Shown here: piece by piece, positions 23,016 through 36,800 of the stretch
Numbering within the stretch: the stretch's first letter is position 1
How the letters are laid out: every line of letters begins with the position of its first letter
DNA from: Dasypus novemcinctus
Taxonomy: Eukaryota; Chordata; Mammalia; Cingulata; Dasypodidae
Length of the DNA: 64,000 bases
Direction of reading: 5' to 3'
Assembly (NCBI RefSeq): GCF_030445035.2
Contig: NC_092216.1
Coordinates: 15,625,405 to 15,689,404 of the forward strand
Program-made: the position numbers and the translations under genes
The notes under the pieces: generated by a model
Database searches by the model: none
Told to the model about the DNA's origin: nothing
Seen by the model: the letters and a program-made list of their open reading frames with translations, nothing else

Positions 23016-24660
23016 GGGAAGACTTGAGACTTATGCACATTTGTGGTTTCATCAGTACTTTGTTAATTCAAGTAAGTCCTTTGACCCAGAGTTAAGTACC
23101 TGAGTTTTTACTGGGAACTTGTGACACAAGGAAACCAGAAATGTGGCTTCATAATTGCTCCTTGCCTGATTAACAGAATTTGCCCTTTCTCAGCTCTGCC
23201 TCCAAATGTTGAGCCAGAGTGAGTAGCATGTAAGTGGCAAGGGCGGTTTCCAGGCTCATAAAAAAGTTTCCAGCTGTGCTCATTAAAAAACGAATTTGGA
23301 AAGAAAGCCATTTTTCTTTCTCTTCCTTTCCTAACTAGATAGCAGCTTTCCTACAATAGAATCATCTTAGAAGAAAGAACCAGCATTTGCTTTGGAGACA
23401 GACCCAGGAAGATCATGCTATTGTCTCTCAATGTGCTTCATGCTGCTATTGTCTCTCAGTGTGCTCCATGCTCCCAAAGGCTTGTTTCAGTTTCTAGCTG
23501 AGGGTCAGGCAGAGCAAGAGGGTCAATCCCAGGTCTGGTCTGTGTACCACCAAATTTTCTCAAACTCTGTTCTCAAATTAAGTGTATAATGGTGGGTGTC
23601 ACAGAAACAGAGGCAAGAGAGGACTGGGAAATGATAAAGGATTTTGTTTAAAAGTGTAGTTTACTCTGTGACATAAAATACTGCACCTACTGTTAGGATT
23701 CGGTGGCTATGATTATCGAGATTTGACATTGTGCTGCTTCCACCATATCATTGGTTAATGTATGATAGTGGCACAATGCAAGAGAGTAAATGTTTTGGGA
23801 GCTTTTGGAAGCCATATGGGTCCCTTGAAGTTCTCTCAAGTTAACACACACAGAGTAACCTCCTAAGAATGAGAGCAACCACTATAAGGCATTCAGAAAT
23901 CGACCAGTTGTGCACCAACATTGGATGACATTGGCCAAGCCACGTGCTGACTTTGCAGCTGTGAAGGCCTCCTGGGTCAGCAAGAGTGGGTCCTTCCAGA
24001 GGAATGAAACATATTTCTCAACAATATGTTTTCTTCTTCCTCAGCTTTGTGAATCACCAAGCGGTGGAGCTACACAGAGAAATATAAATTAGATAGGAGG
24101 CATATTGAACTAAAGAGAAAAAAGAATTTCAAAGCATTCATTTTGGCATATGACTAAATAATACCCACCCTGAATCTACTGAGGGCATGGTATTTTTAAC
24201 TGGGGAAAAATCATTATTTCAGTCATCATAAACTATATTCTCCTAGGGAGTGATAAAAAATAAACATGAGAATAAAAATAGATACATTTCAGGATAAGAT
24301 AAATGTTCATTTAGATGGCAGACTGTACATTACAAATCTCGGGGTTGACAGAATGATGTGCTCAAATGATGTATCAGACAACTACTGCCACAATAATGCT
24401 GATTAACAAACCACTCCAAAATTTAGTATACCCCCTGTGCCCATGATTCATTGTGGTTAGCTATTCTAGGCAGGGGATCCCTGGGCTTGCCTCCTGCAAG
24501 TGTAGATATGATCTGATCTTCAATGCAATTCTCATCCTCTGAGAATGAGTGGGAAAACCAGGGGAAAGATTTGAACAATACACTAAAATCAGCTACACAA
24601 TAACAGACATATATAAATGCATCAACCAAAGAACAGAATGCACATTCTTCTTGAGTGCAC
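23016..24660. other. Unassigned sequence, partly old repeats
   Basis: No gene. A duplicated block 'tattgtctctcagtgtgct.catgct' occurs twice at 23418-23475. The piece near 24370-24500 ('taatgctgattaacaaaccactccaaaa') looks like a remnant of a common old mammalian repeat. Confidence 0.4.
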
Positions 24661-24664
24661 ATGG

Positions 24665-25900
24665 CTCATTCTTTTGTTTTTCATATAAAAAACTTTATTT
24701 TCAAAGAAGTTTTAGATTACTGAAAAGTTACATTAAAAGTATAGAAGATTCCATATATCCCACCCCACCCCTTCTCATATTCTCCTGTATTAATAACACC
24801 TTACATTAATGTGACACATTTTTTTACTTTCATCTTTTTTTTAAATAATTGCTGAACCATATTGAAGCATTGTTATGAACTATGGTCTATATAGTTTACA
24901 TTATGCTTTAGACTTTGCACCATACAATTTTATAGGTTTCAGCAAAATGTTTAATGGTCTGTATCCATCATTGCAATTCATGCAGATCAATTCCAATGCC
25001 CTAAACTCCAATTCCAGCTATTCTTCCCTCTCCTTCCCTCAGAATATCTGGGAACCATTACCTTTATACCAATGTTACAAGGTCTTCCATTATTTTACAA
25101 TAATAATAAGACTACTTCAGTCATAGTTGCATTCTCCCTTATGTGTTTTTTCATTCTTCAGTCTTGAGGATTTGGGGATGGTAATGAGTGCTCTGCCTCA
25201 CATTGAGAAGAGGCTTTGACAGCATGGGGCATGTGCAAGGAACTATCCTGTTGGCAGTTGGCACTTTTTGTCTTTTGATACAGGGGTTTTCCAACATCAA
25301 AATTTTGTTAGTTGTCCTGGGTTAGTCTCTAGTTAGAGAGTGGTGTTGGTCATACCTCTGTTGAGATTCAGAGATGAACAGACAGAAGATTTAAGTCTCT
25401 TGGACACATGTGTAACAGGTACACTACTAATCAGAGGTTCAAATAAAAGAAAGAAGAAACAAATGTAGGGTAATTATCAATGAATCGAACTCTGTTACAC
25501 AGGTAAGACCCACCAATGGGGTGCTGATTTCTTGGGATTTGGGCCTTACTATAGTGTCTGGATGTCTCTACAGCCTTCAGAATCCCTCTTATCTAGACTC
25601 TTGTTTACTGTGGCAGTTAGTGAGATCTTCCTGAGATGAGCATAAGTGTGACCTTTGGAATGACCCTCCAACTCACTTTGAAACCACTTAACTGTAAAAA
25701 CTCTTTTGCATTTAAGTTTCTCCAGATTAGTCAATGGCTTTTTCCAAACGTATCAGTTGGTGTCAAGGTGGCTCATTTCCGGGAGTCAGGTCCAATGCCA
25801 GCGGGAAGGTATTCAGTTTATTTGCTGAATTTGTGAAAGAGAGAGGCCACATTTGAGTAACAAGGAGGCTTTCAGGATGCAACTGTTAGGCAATAGATAT
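24665..25900 (-). mobile_element. Older L1 3'-end family, minus strand
   Basis: Reverse-orientation 3' end related to 59545-59990 ('actttattttcaaagaagttttagatta', 'gttacattaaaagtataga'). Its left part (25540-25860) is the reverse complement of plus-strand sequence at 60040-60420. It is a second, more diverged 3'-end family. Confidence 0.65.
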
Positions 25901-25924
25901 TATTAGACTAAGTTTTAATGTTTT

Positions 25925-27495
25925 TAAAGCAGTTTTACTGAGATATATTCAGATACCATACTTTCCATCAAAGTGTACCACATCAATGGCTTTTAGTAAA
26001 ATCACAATGTTGTGCATTCATCACCTTAGCAAAATTTTTAGAACAATTTCATTATTCCATAAAGAAAAACTCCATACCCCTTAACACTCGCCTCTCTATC
26101 CTTCCTTATATAAATCCATCTTTATACACTGATTTATATTTACTTTTTATATAAAGGGAAATATACCCTATGTAGTGCTTTGTGTCTTGTTTCTTTCAGT
26201 TGGAATAATTTCCCTTTATCTCATATTAGCAAATTGTAACATTAGCACATATTTGTTCATTTTAAAAGAGATAAAGTCATATATATGCACTATCACATGA
26301 GGTTTCACTATGTTATACAGTACCATGTTACAGTTTTTAGGATTCCTTCTAGTAATATACTTACTTTACACTTCCCCTTTCAAATACTGTCATACCCACA
26401 TAATAATACTGCTCTTGTGTACTTTCACCTTTTCTATTCATTTCTGAAGACTAATGAGCAATGTATTTTTTTTTTACCAATTCTGTTCAAATTAACCGTA
26501 AGCTTTCCATTCTCTAACCTCATTCTATTTTCTGGTGATCTATATTCCAGTAATTCACTTGTTGCAATCACACAACATATAGGCAAACATGTAAGACTGG
26601 TCCTTGGATTTTTTGGCTTCCTTAACACAATATCATGTCTTTAGGAAAAATTTACGTTGTCATATGCTTCACTACTTCCTTTCTTCTTACATCTGCATAA
26701 TATTCCTTCCTGTGCATACTACCATTTTTTTTATCCATTTATTGGTTGGTGGACACTTGGGTTGTTGCCATCTTTTGGCAATTGTGAATAATGTCACTAT
26801 GAAAGTATATGTGCAGGTGTCTGTTTGTGTCACTATTCTTAGTTATTCTGGGCATATACCTAGCAATGGTATTGTTGGTTAATGTGGCAAATCTATATTC
26901 ATCTTCCTTAAGAACTTGAGAAGAGTCCTCCATAGTGGCCGTTCCATTCTATACTCTCTCCAACAGCAAATTAACATTCCTACCTCTCCACATCCTCTCA
27001 AACTTGTAGTTTTCTGTCTTTTTAATCATTACCATTCTAATAAGTGTGAAATTATATCTCACTGTAGCTCTCACTTGCATTTCTTTAAGCACCAATGACG
27101 ACAAGTATTTCCTAATATGGTTTTTTGCCATTTTTTATTTTTTCTTTGTTCAATATCTGTTCAGTTCTTTTCCCATTTTGTAATTGTGCTGTTTTCTTTT
27201 CATTGTTGAGTTGTAACATCTCTTTAAATATCATGGATATTAAACCCTTACTGGATATGTGATTTCCAAATTTTTTCTCCATTTGACTCAGTGGACCTTT
27301 CAGCCTTTTGACAAAGACCTTTGAGGTGCAAAAGTGTTTAATTTTGAGAAGGTCCTATTTTCTAATTTTCTCTTCTGTTGCTCATGCTTTGAATGTAAGG
27401 TCCAAGAAACCACCACCTATCACGAGGACTTGAAAATGTTTGCCTACTCCTTCTTCTAGGAGTTTCATTGTCCTGACTTTTATATTTACGTCTTT
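25925..27495 (-). mobile_element. L1 3' half, minus strand
   Basis: Antisense L1: 'ttttactgagatatattcagataccata' 3' end, then ORF2 C-terminal landmarks in reverse such as 'tccatttattggttggtggacacttgggttgttgcc' and 'aattgtgaataatg', 'ttgccattttttattttt' and 'catttgactcagtgg'. No open ORF2. Confidence 0.85.
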
Positions 27496-28150
27496 TTTTA
27501 AAACTTTTAATTTAATTTTTAATTATCTTTTTAAAAAGGTAATAGATCACATAAAACATTATATTAAAAAACATAAGAGGTTCCCATATATACTCCATTC
27601 CCCACCTCCCCAATCCCATCATTTTTTAAAATGTATTTGTTGATGATATATAGAATCACAAAAATGTTACATTAAAAAATAGAGGAGGTTCCCATATATT
27701 CCCCACCCGCCACCTTACTCCTCTCACATCAATAACCTCTGTCATCATTGTGGCACATTCATTGCTTTTGGTGAATACATTTTGGAGCCTTGCTGCACTA
27801 CATTTCCATTGTAGTTTACACTCTCCCCCAGTCCATTCAGTGGGTTTGTCCAGCATCTGTGCCTGTAATATGATTTAGGACAAATCCAAGTCCCGAAAAT
27901 GCCCCCACATCACATCGCTTCTTCCTTCTCCCTGCCCTCAGCAACTATCATGGCCACTTTCTCCACCTCAATGCTATAATTCCTTTCATTACTAGTCACA
28001 ACAGTTTTATAGTAGAATATCAGTAAGTCCACTCTAATCCATATTTTATTCTTCCATCCTGTGGACCATGGGATGGTGATGTCCACTCTACCTCTATATC
28101 GAGAGGGGGCTAAGATCCCTCATGGATGATGGATACAATTCTCCTGTTTA
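27496..28150 (-). mobile_element. Two adjacent L1 3'-end units, minus strand
   Basis: Short unit 27496-27635 and longer unit 27640-28150. Both begin in reverse with 'ttaaaaa..ggttcccatatat' and 'ccccacc'. The longer one continues into 'agtaagtccactctaatcc' and 'tctatatcgagagggggctaagatcc'. Confidence 0.75.
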
Positions 28151-29060
28151 CATTTGTAATTGACTCATGTACAGGGAGTGAAATAGGGTTACTCTTTCCT
28201 TTTTATGGTTATGGATAACCAGTTCTCCAAGCACCATTTGTTGAACTGACTATTTTGCCTTGGTAACATGGACTTGGTAGTTGTGTAAAAAAAAAAAAAA
28301 GTTAGCTGTAGAGGTGAGGGTTTATTTCTAGACTCTCAGTTCTATTCCACTGATCAGTTTGACTTTCTTGATGCCCATACCTTGCTGTTTTGACCACTGA
28401 AGTTTTGTAAAATGTTTTAGGTCAAGCACTGAAAGATCTCCCACATTGCTACTATTTTTAAGATGCTTTTGGCTCTTCAGGGCCTCTTTCCCTTCCAAAT
28501 AATTTTGATAATTGCCTTTATATTACAGAGAAGTTGGTTGTTTGAATTTTTATTGTGTTTTGTCAGATACCTTTTCTGCATAATAGGGATGATCATATGA
28601 GTTTTCCCCCCTTTGATCTGTGAATGGGGTATATTATGTAGATTGATTTTCTTATGTGAATTACCTTGCCCACCTGGGATAAAACCCACTTGATAATGGT
28701 GTCTATTTCTATGGTTGTGTTGTTGGGTTTGATTAGCAAGTGTTTTGTTCTGGAGTATTGCATCCAAGCTCATTAGAGAGACTGGTCTGAGTTTTCTTAT
28801 CTAGTAACGTCTTTTTTGGCTTTGGTATTATGCTCATCGTCATCATGGAATGGCATCAAAGAATAAGTTAGGTAATGTTCCCTATTCTTCAGGTGTTTGG
28901 AAGAGTTTGAGAAGGAGTGGTATTAGTTCTTTCCAGAATGACTGGTAGAATTCACCTGTGACGTCATCTGTTCTTGGGCTTCTCTTGGTTGGGAGGTTTT
29001 GGATACCTAATTCAGTCTCACTACTTGTGATTGGTCTGTTGGGTTCTCCCACCTAGAGAC
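28151..29060 (-). mobile_element. L1 ORF2 fragment, minus strand
   Basis: Antisense ORF2: 'caccatttgttgaactgac', 'tccactgatcagtttg', 'gagaagttggttgtttgaa', 'ataaaacccacttgataatgg'. It directly follows the 3'-end unit, consistent with one element whose 3' UTR is that unit. Confidence 0.8.
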
Positions 29061-29570
29061 AGGTGGGCTGTGCATGCATCAATTTGCTCAACAGGGAACC
29101 TGATAGGAGTAATCTAGCCAGTCTTGGTGGTGTGAAGGGGAAGCCAAGATTTTGCTTTAGTTTGTCTGGGTTTCTTTTATTTTTGCTTCTGTTCTTTCCT
29201 TTTACTTCTGTTTTTCTTCTTTTCCTCCCTCCCTCCCCCCATTTCTCTTATCTTTTTCTTTTCCTTTTTCTATTTCTATTTTCTCCTTCCTTTTAACCTT
29301 TTTATTATTCCTACTCTTCTTTTCCTTTCCCCCCCACATTTTTGCTCTTTCATTTGTCCCTCTTCTCCCTTCCTTTCTGTATTTTATTTTGTCTTTATTT
29401 TCATCTTACCGTATCTGATCTTCTGTTTTATTTTGCCTGCTTACTTTCACATTTAAAAATTTTTACTCATCTTACTGTTTTCCCTCTTATTTCTGTCTCG
29501 CTTTGTGCTTTTTCCTTCTTCTTTTCCTCTTCTTCTTTCTGTTCTCTTTTGTGGACCTAATATATTTTCC
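29061..29570 (+). mobile_element. L1 5' region with polypyrimidine tract
   Basis: About 400 bp (29160-29560) almost purely C and T on the plus strand, immediately 5' of L1 ORF1-like sequence. A similar tract on the sense strand precedes ORF1 in the minus-strand L1 at 1440-2060. Confidence 0.7.
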
Positions 29571-32500
29571 ATTCAACACAGCAACTACAAAAGTGTATAG
29601 ACATAGTGGAAACAAGTGATAATCAGGACTCTCTAATACAAGAACAAATAAAAGTAAAAATATATAGAAAAAGGGAAATTAACCATCTGAGTAAGTGCAT
29701 GAAGATAAACAGGTTTCTGGACATCAGCAAACATTTACAAGCCACAATAAGAAAGAGGAAGTCAAGGCACAGTGTAATGAATAGACTGCAGGAGGAGACT
29801 AATATAGGAACAACTAATGAAGGATGTGCTAACAAATATCCTTAATCAACTCAACAAAATAAAGGAAGAGATAAAGTATATCAAGAAGACAGTGCAGGAA
29901 CATTCAGAATAAATTGCAAACATACATAAAAAGATAACAGATTTCATAGTGATGAAAGGCAAATGTAAGAAATTTAAAATATACTACTAAAAGCACTTAA
30001 GAGCAGATTTGAACAGAGGAAAGAATTGTTGATGTCAAAAACAGGACACCCAAAATTGCACAGATAGTAAAGCAGATAGACCAAAACATGGAAATAAATT
30101 CAATAGACACTGAGATAATTGAGTGACAACTCAAAATGAACAAACAGATATATTATGGGCATCCCAGAGGGAGAAGAGAAGGGGGTAGCAGTAGTGTCTG
30201 AGGAAGTTATGGCTCCAAATTTTGGAATTCTCATGGGGTACATGGATGTACGTTTCCAGAAAGCACAGAGCACAGCGTATTCCAAGCACAACAAATCCTA
30301 GCCAACCTGCCCTGAGAGAGGTACCTATCAGATTGTAAAAGTTCAAGACAAAGACAGAATCCTGAAAGCAAGAGATAAGTGATCCATCACATACAAGGGA
30401 AGATCAATAAAATTAAGCGTTGATTTCTCTTCTGCAATCACAGAGGCGAGAAGGCAGTGATATGACATAGTTACAGTGCTGAAAGAACGAAACTGCCAGT
30501 CAAGAATTCTGTCCAGGAATTCTATCCAGGAAAATTGTATTTCAGAATATAGGGAGAGTTCAAAATATTCACAGATAAACAGAAATTGAGAGAATTTGGC
30601 AATAAAAGTCATGCCCTTCAAGAAATACTAAAAGAAATTCTGCAAGTTTAAAGGAAAACAAAAACAAAAACAAGCATAGCGGGTTGGGGTGATTGTAGAA
30701 AGGAAGATTATTGTTAAGAAAAACAAAAGGATAAAAAGAGAAATAAAAATAAAAATATATGAGGAAAAGAAAAGAACGGTTAAGTACCATCCTTACAGTA
30801 ACAACAATGACTGTTAATATTTATAGTTTAAGCTCTATATGCAAAAGACACAGATTGGCAGAATGGAAAAGGAAATATGACACAATGATATGCTGTCTAC
30901 AGGTAAATGTCGTTTAAACCCAGGGACACAATCGGGTTGCAAGTGAAAAGTTGGAAATGATTTTACATATCAACAGTAACCACAAAAGAGTAGGGTGTAC
31001 TAAAACTTATATCAGACAGAATAGACTAAATTCAAAACTCTTGTGACAAAGGAAAACAGTATATATTAATAAAAGGGTAATCTAACGAGAAGAAGGGACA
31101 ATCATTTATTTGTGTGAATTCGTAAAGGCAAATACCGACAAACCTGAAGAGAAATAGATGCCTCTAGCGGGGTATTTCAATACACCCTCATCAACATTAG
31201 TGAGAACAGCAACAGAGGAGTTCAAGAAAGATAATATACTAGGTCACAAAGCAAACTTCCAAAAACTCAAAAATACTGAAAATGTGCAATGTGTATTTGC
31301 TGCACAAACAGAAAAGAATTCAGTGACAGAGAGAAATTGAAAATTCACAAATACATTGAAATTCAACAGCATATTTGTAAACAACCAGCAGGACAAAGAG
31401 GACAACATACGTGAAATTAGGAAAAACCCTGAAGCAAATGAAAATGAAAATGAAAGGTAAAAAAAACTTACGGGATGCAGAGAGAGGGTGCTGAGAGGGA
31501 AGATTTACAGATCTAAAAGCTTACCATTAAGAGGAAGGCTTAAAAGCAGAGAGGGAAACTCAAAACTGGAAGAACTAGAAAAAGAGCAAACACAAACATA
31601 ATAGAGCGGAAGGAAGGAAATAAAAAATTAGAGTAGATACAAGTTAACAGAAAAAAAATACAGAGAAAACCAATAAAAACAAAAGCTGTATCTTTGAAAA
31701 GGCCAGTAAGAGCAGCAAACCTTTAGCTGGACTGGAAAAGGAAAAAAGAAAGAGGATAAAATATAATGAATATGGTAAAAGGAAAGAGTTACCTTAATAC
31801 TGAAGACGCTAAAATAAAAAAGACTATAAGAGTATACTCTGAAGAATTATATGCCAATAAATGAGAAACCTACTCCAAATGGATAGATTCATAGAAACAG
31901 ATGAACTACCTACATTGATTCAAGAAGAAATAGAAGCTGTTAAACCAATTCCTAGTAAAGATACTGAATGTGTAATCAAAAATCTCCCCCAAAAGAGAAG
32001 CCCAGGAAAGAAAAGGATGGCTACACAAAGGAACTTTATCAAGCAGTCCAAGAAGATGACTCCAATTCAGCTCAAACTCTTGCAAAAAATTGAATTAAGG
32101 GAAAACTACCTAATTCAATCCGTAAGGAAAGCATCACCTTCATAATGAAGCCAGATCAAGATACCAAAAGAAAATTACAGACCAGTATCTCTTATAATTA
32201 TAGTCGCAAAATATCCTCAGAAATACTAGCAAACTGAATTTAAAAATACATTAAAAGTATGTACCATGATCAACGTGACTTTATTCCAGGTACACAAGAT
32301 GCGTTTGACATAAGAAAATCAATTAATGTAAAAACCATATTAACAGTACGAATGAAAAAAAAAAGTCACAATTTCCATGAATACAGAAAGGCATTTGACA
32401 AAATCCAGCACCACTTCTTGAGAAAAACACTTAGAGCACTAGGAATAAAAGGAAACTTCCTCAATATGATAAAGAGCAAGCATGAAAATTACACAGCTAA

Positions 32501-33890
32501 CATTTTACTGACTGGTGAAAGAATGAAAGATTTCCCTCTAAGATCAGGAACAAGATAATGATGTCCACTGCCAATGCTATTATTCCTTAGTGTAGTGGAA
32601 GCCTTGTCAGAGCAATTAGGCAAAGAAAAAAAACAAAAGGCATCCAAACTGGAAAGTCAGAAGTAATATAGTCTCTATTTGCAGATGACATGATCCTACA
32701 TACAGAACATCCTGTAAAATTCGTAACAAAATTCCCAGAGCTAATAAACACATTCGGGAAAGTGCAGGAGTACAGAATCAACAAGCACTGTTGGTTTCTA
32801 TGAATAACAAAAGAAGAAATTATGAAAAAAAGATTGCATTCACAATAGCGACTATTACAATTAAATATCTTGGAAAAAAGTCTCACCAAGATTCTAAAGT
32901 GCTCTGACTGAGGAAAGCAAAAAATACTGCTAAATATTTCAAGTAAGTGGAAGGATATTCAGTGTTTCATGGATTGGAAGATAAAATATTGCTAAGATGT
33001 CAATCATATCAAAACAAATCTATGGATTCAATCCAATTCCAATTAAAATACCAATAATTTTTGGAGTAACCTTTGCAACAAATAAAACACCAATCCCCAA
33101 AGTTCGATGGAATGGTAAAGGGTGCTGAATAGCTAAAGTCTTCGTGAAAAAGATGACTGAAGTAGGAGGACCGATACTTCCTGAACTTAAAACATATGAT
33201 GAAGCCACATTAATCAAAACGGAATGGTATGGGCGAAAGAACAGACATAGAACAAAAGACTCAAACTGAAGTTCAGAAATCAACCTTTGCATTTATGGCC
33301 GACTGATTTTCAACAAAGTGGCAAAGACAATTAAATTGGAAAAAAATTGTCTCTTCAAAAACTGGTACGGAGGAAACTGAATCTACTTTTGCAAAAGAAA
33401 TAAAAGAAAAAGAATGACTTCATACCATATAAAAGTGGAAATCAAATGGATAAAAGACCTAAATACCTAAATTATCAAATGCTTAGAACAAAGGTAAGCC
33501 CTTTCAATATCTTGTGTTAGGCAATGGTTTCTTAGTGTGTACACCCAAAGCACAAACAGGAGCAACAAAGCTAGGCAAAGCGGACTTCATCAAAATGGGA
33601 AATTTTTAGCCTCAAATCATTTTACCATGAAAGTACAACAACCACCTACCCAAAGGAAGATAATATTGTACAAGCAAATATCCATAAAGGGTTTTTCTCT
33701 ACAATATTTTAAGAAATCCTTCCAATTAACAACAAAGTAAACTAGCCCAATTTAAAAATGGACAATACACTTTAACAGAACTATCTCCAAGGAAGATATG
33801 CAAATGGTCGGAAAGCACAAACAAACATAATCAACATCACTTACCATCATGTAAATGCAAATCAAAACTACAATGAAGGACTTTGGTAAA
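29571..33890 (+). mobile_element. L1 element, plus strand: ORF1 and ORF2
   Basis: ORF1-like sequence at 29585-30790 (C-terminal part with 'catcacatacaaggga', 'ctgaaagaacgaaactgccagtcaag'). ORF2 runs about 30800-33890: endonuclease about 30890-31330; reverse transcriptase about 32260-32700 with A-F-D-K-I-Q-H-H-F and L-R-S-G-T-R blocks and an F-A-D-D catalytic box at 32680-32691; C-terminal part to 33890. Many stops and frameshifts, so inactive. Confidence 0.88.
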
Positions 33891-36800
33891 AATTGTGGAT
33901 TAGGAAGACACAAGACTGTCTCTTCACCCAGGAAAATAGCTAGAGGCCTGGTAGAAGGGCCTGGAATAAAAAGAGTCCTAGGTTGTAGGACAATGCAGAA
34001 GCCTGGACACCTCCCAGAATAGAGAGCCGCACAAGAAAACAACTTTGACATTAAGAGGATGAGCAGAAACTTCCATGAGCCCTTCCAGGCAGGGTGGGGA
34101 TGCATTTTTTTTTTTGCCCTGGATGCAGACACAGGACTAAGAGATCCAACTCCCACAAATACCATTTCGAACAACTGGACTCCTTGGGTGCAGAGGGGAG
34201 TGGAATTATTTCCTACCCAGGGAAAAAGAGGAGGCTTCCAGGGAAGATGGTGGATTTGAGAGGCTCATACCCTCCAGACAAGTTGCTACATCACACTGAT
34301 CTATTCCCTCATGCAGTGAATACACTCCCACCAGGCTTTGAACTGACACTGCTATCCAAAAAGCATCATGTGCTGGCAGACTGAGGAAGAAGACGCAAAG
34401 GAATTAAAGTAAACAAGGTAGAGAGTCTCTTTCCAGCCTTTCCAGCCCCTTTATCCAAAGTCCTAGGAAGGAGATCGGACCCGGGGCCCAAATTTGAGCC
34501 ATTGATAATAACAATCCTTTAGATCTAGAACAGGTTGAACCAAGAATCAAAGAACGACTATAACACAGTCTTCCACGAAGAACTGCCTTAAAAAGAGAAA
34601 CTGAGCATCAGAAAAACTCACCATCATTATCAGTAGCCTAGAAGTGAATGAAGAAGTACATGCCATATTAGGAAAAGGGGAGAAATGGCCCGAATAAAGG
34701 AATATTATCAAAGGCCCAGATGAAAGACAGGATTTCGCACAACTAATTGAAGAGATATACACAAATTTCCAAAATGAAATTAATGAGTTGACAGATATTA
34801 TAGTTAAGAGATAAAGGATATCAAGAACACAATGAATGATCATGAAGAAGAACTTGAAAACCTGAATAGAAAACCAACAATTCACATAAAATGAAAAACG
34901 CAGGTGAGATAAAAAAACACATTATAGACATACAGCAGCAGACAGAAAATGACAGATGAAAGAATAAGAGATATAGAAACAAAATAACTGGAACTACAGA
35001 GAGAAAAGAACACAAAAAGAAAAGAATGGAAAAGTTGTGCAGGCATCTAAGCAGTTGAATGATAACTTGCTGTGCAATAATGTGTCATGGGAGTTCCAGA
35101 AGGAACAGGGAAAAGAAGTACAGAGGGAGAGTGTAAACTACAATCTAAACTATAATCCATGCGGTACAGCAGTGGTCTAAAATGTATTCACCAAATGCAA
35201 TGAATGTGCCAGGATGATGGAAGAGGTTGTTGATGTGGGAGGAGTGGGGTGGGGTGGGGAGTTGGGTATGTGGGAACCTCTTATCTGTTTTAGTGTAACA
35301 TATTTTGTGGTCTATGTATCTTTAAAATGAAAAAAGACAAGTTAATTTGAAAAAGGAGAACTTGAAGAAATAATGGCCCCAAATTTCTCAATTCTCATCA
35401 AAGAAATGAACTTAATGTCCAAGTACCGCAGCGTGAACACAATCAGAATAAATCTGAATAGACTGACTTTAAGACACATACTATTCAAAATGTCAACTGT
35501 CAAATATAAACAGAAAATTCTAAGAGCAGCAAGGGAGGAACAAAGCATCACATACAAGGGATGCCCAGTAAGACTTACTGTAAGATTTCTCATCAGAAAT
35601 GATGAAGGCCAAAAGACAGTGGTATTATGTAATTAGGATACTTAAAGAGAGAAAGAGGCATTGAGAAGAGTGTAGGAGTCAAGAGTTGTAAAAAGATAAC
35701 AAAAGAAGTAAAAAGACAGACAAAAATACATGATTAAATACATGAATAAAATGGTGGAAGTCAAATATTGCAATTTCAGTAATATCACTGAATAGGATTG
35801 AATTAAACTCCACAATCAAAAGATATACGCTCATGGAATGGATAAAAAAATATAATCCATATAAATGCTGTCTCCTAGAGACCCAGTTAGACCCAGAAAT
35901 ACAAACTGGTTGGAAATGAAAGGCTGGAAAAAGTGAAAAAGATACACCAGGCAAACAGTAACTCCCCCCAAAAAACAAAAAAACAAAAAACAAAAAGCAA
36001 ATCAGTGATAGCTGTACTATTATCAGACAAAACAGACTTTAAATACAAAAAAGTCATAAGAGATACAGAAGGCCATTATATATTAATAAGAGAGACAATC
36101 CACCAGGAAGATATAACAATCATAAATATCTATGCAACTAAGGAGTGTGCCCCAAAGTATATGAGATAAACTCTGGCAAATTTGAAGGGAAACATTCCTA
36201 CACACCACTTCAACTTCAACACACCACTCACATCATTGGATAAAACAACCCGACAGAAGATCAACAAGGAAACAAAGAACTTGAGCAATATGATAAACGA
36301 GCTAGACCCAACAGACATACACAGAACATTGCATCCAAACTCAGTGGATTGTACATTTTGTCAAGTGCTCATGGATCTTTTTCCCAGGTAATCATAACTT
36401 AGGTCACAATATAGTGCTCCATAAACATAAAAAGTGTTAAATCATACAAAATACCTACCTTCTCAGGTCATAATGGAATGAAAACTGGAAATCAATAATT
36501 GACAGGACAGTGGAAAATTTGCAAACGTGTGGAGGCTAAAAAAACACAATCCTAAATAACCAGGGGGCCAAAGAAAAAATTGTAATTGAAATTCAAAGCT
36601 CTAACTGAACTGGAAAAACTAGAAAAGAAAAACAAACCAATCCCAAAGCAAGCTAAAGTAAAGAAATAATAAAGATTAGAGAATAGATGAAATTCAGCGG
36701 GAAAAAAACAATACAGAAAATCAACAAAACCAAAAGCTGGTTCTCTGAGCCGATCAATAAAATCGACAAATACTTAACTAGACTACCGAAGGAAAAAAGA

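Noticed and set aside
32259..32558. Functional L1 reverse transcriptase
   Set aside because: RT motifs are clear, but stops and frameshifts surround the 99-codon frame; the element is dead.
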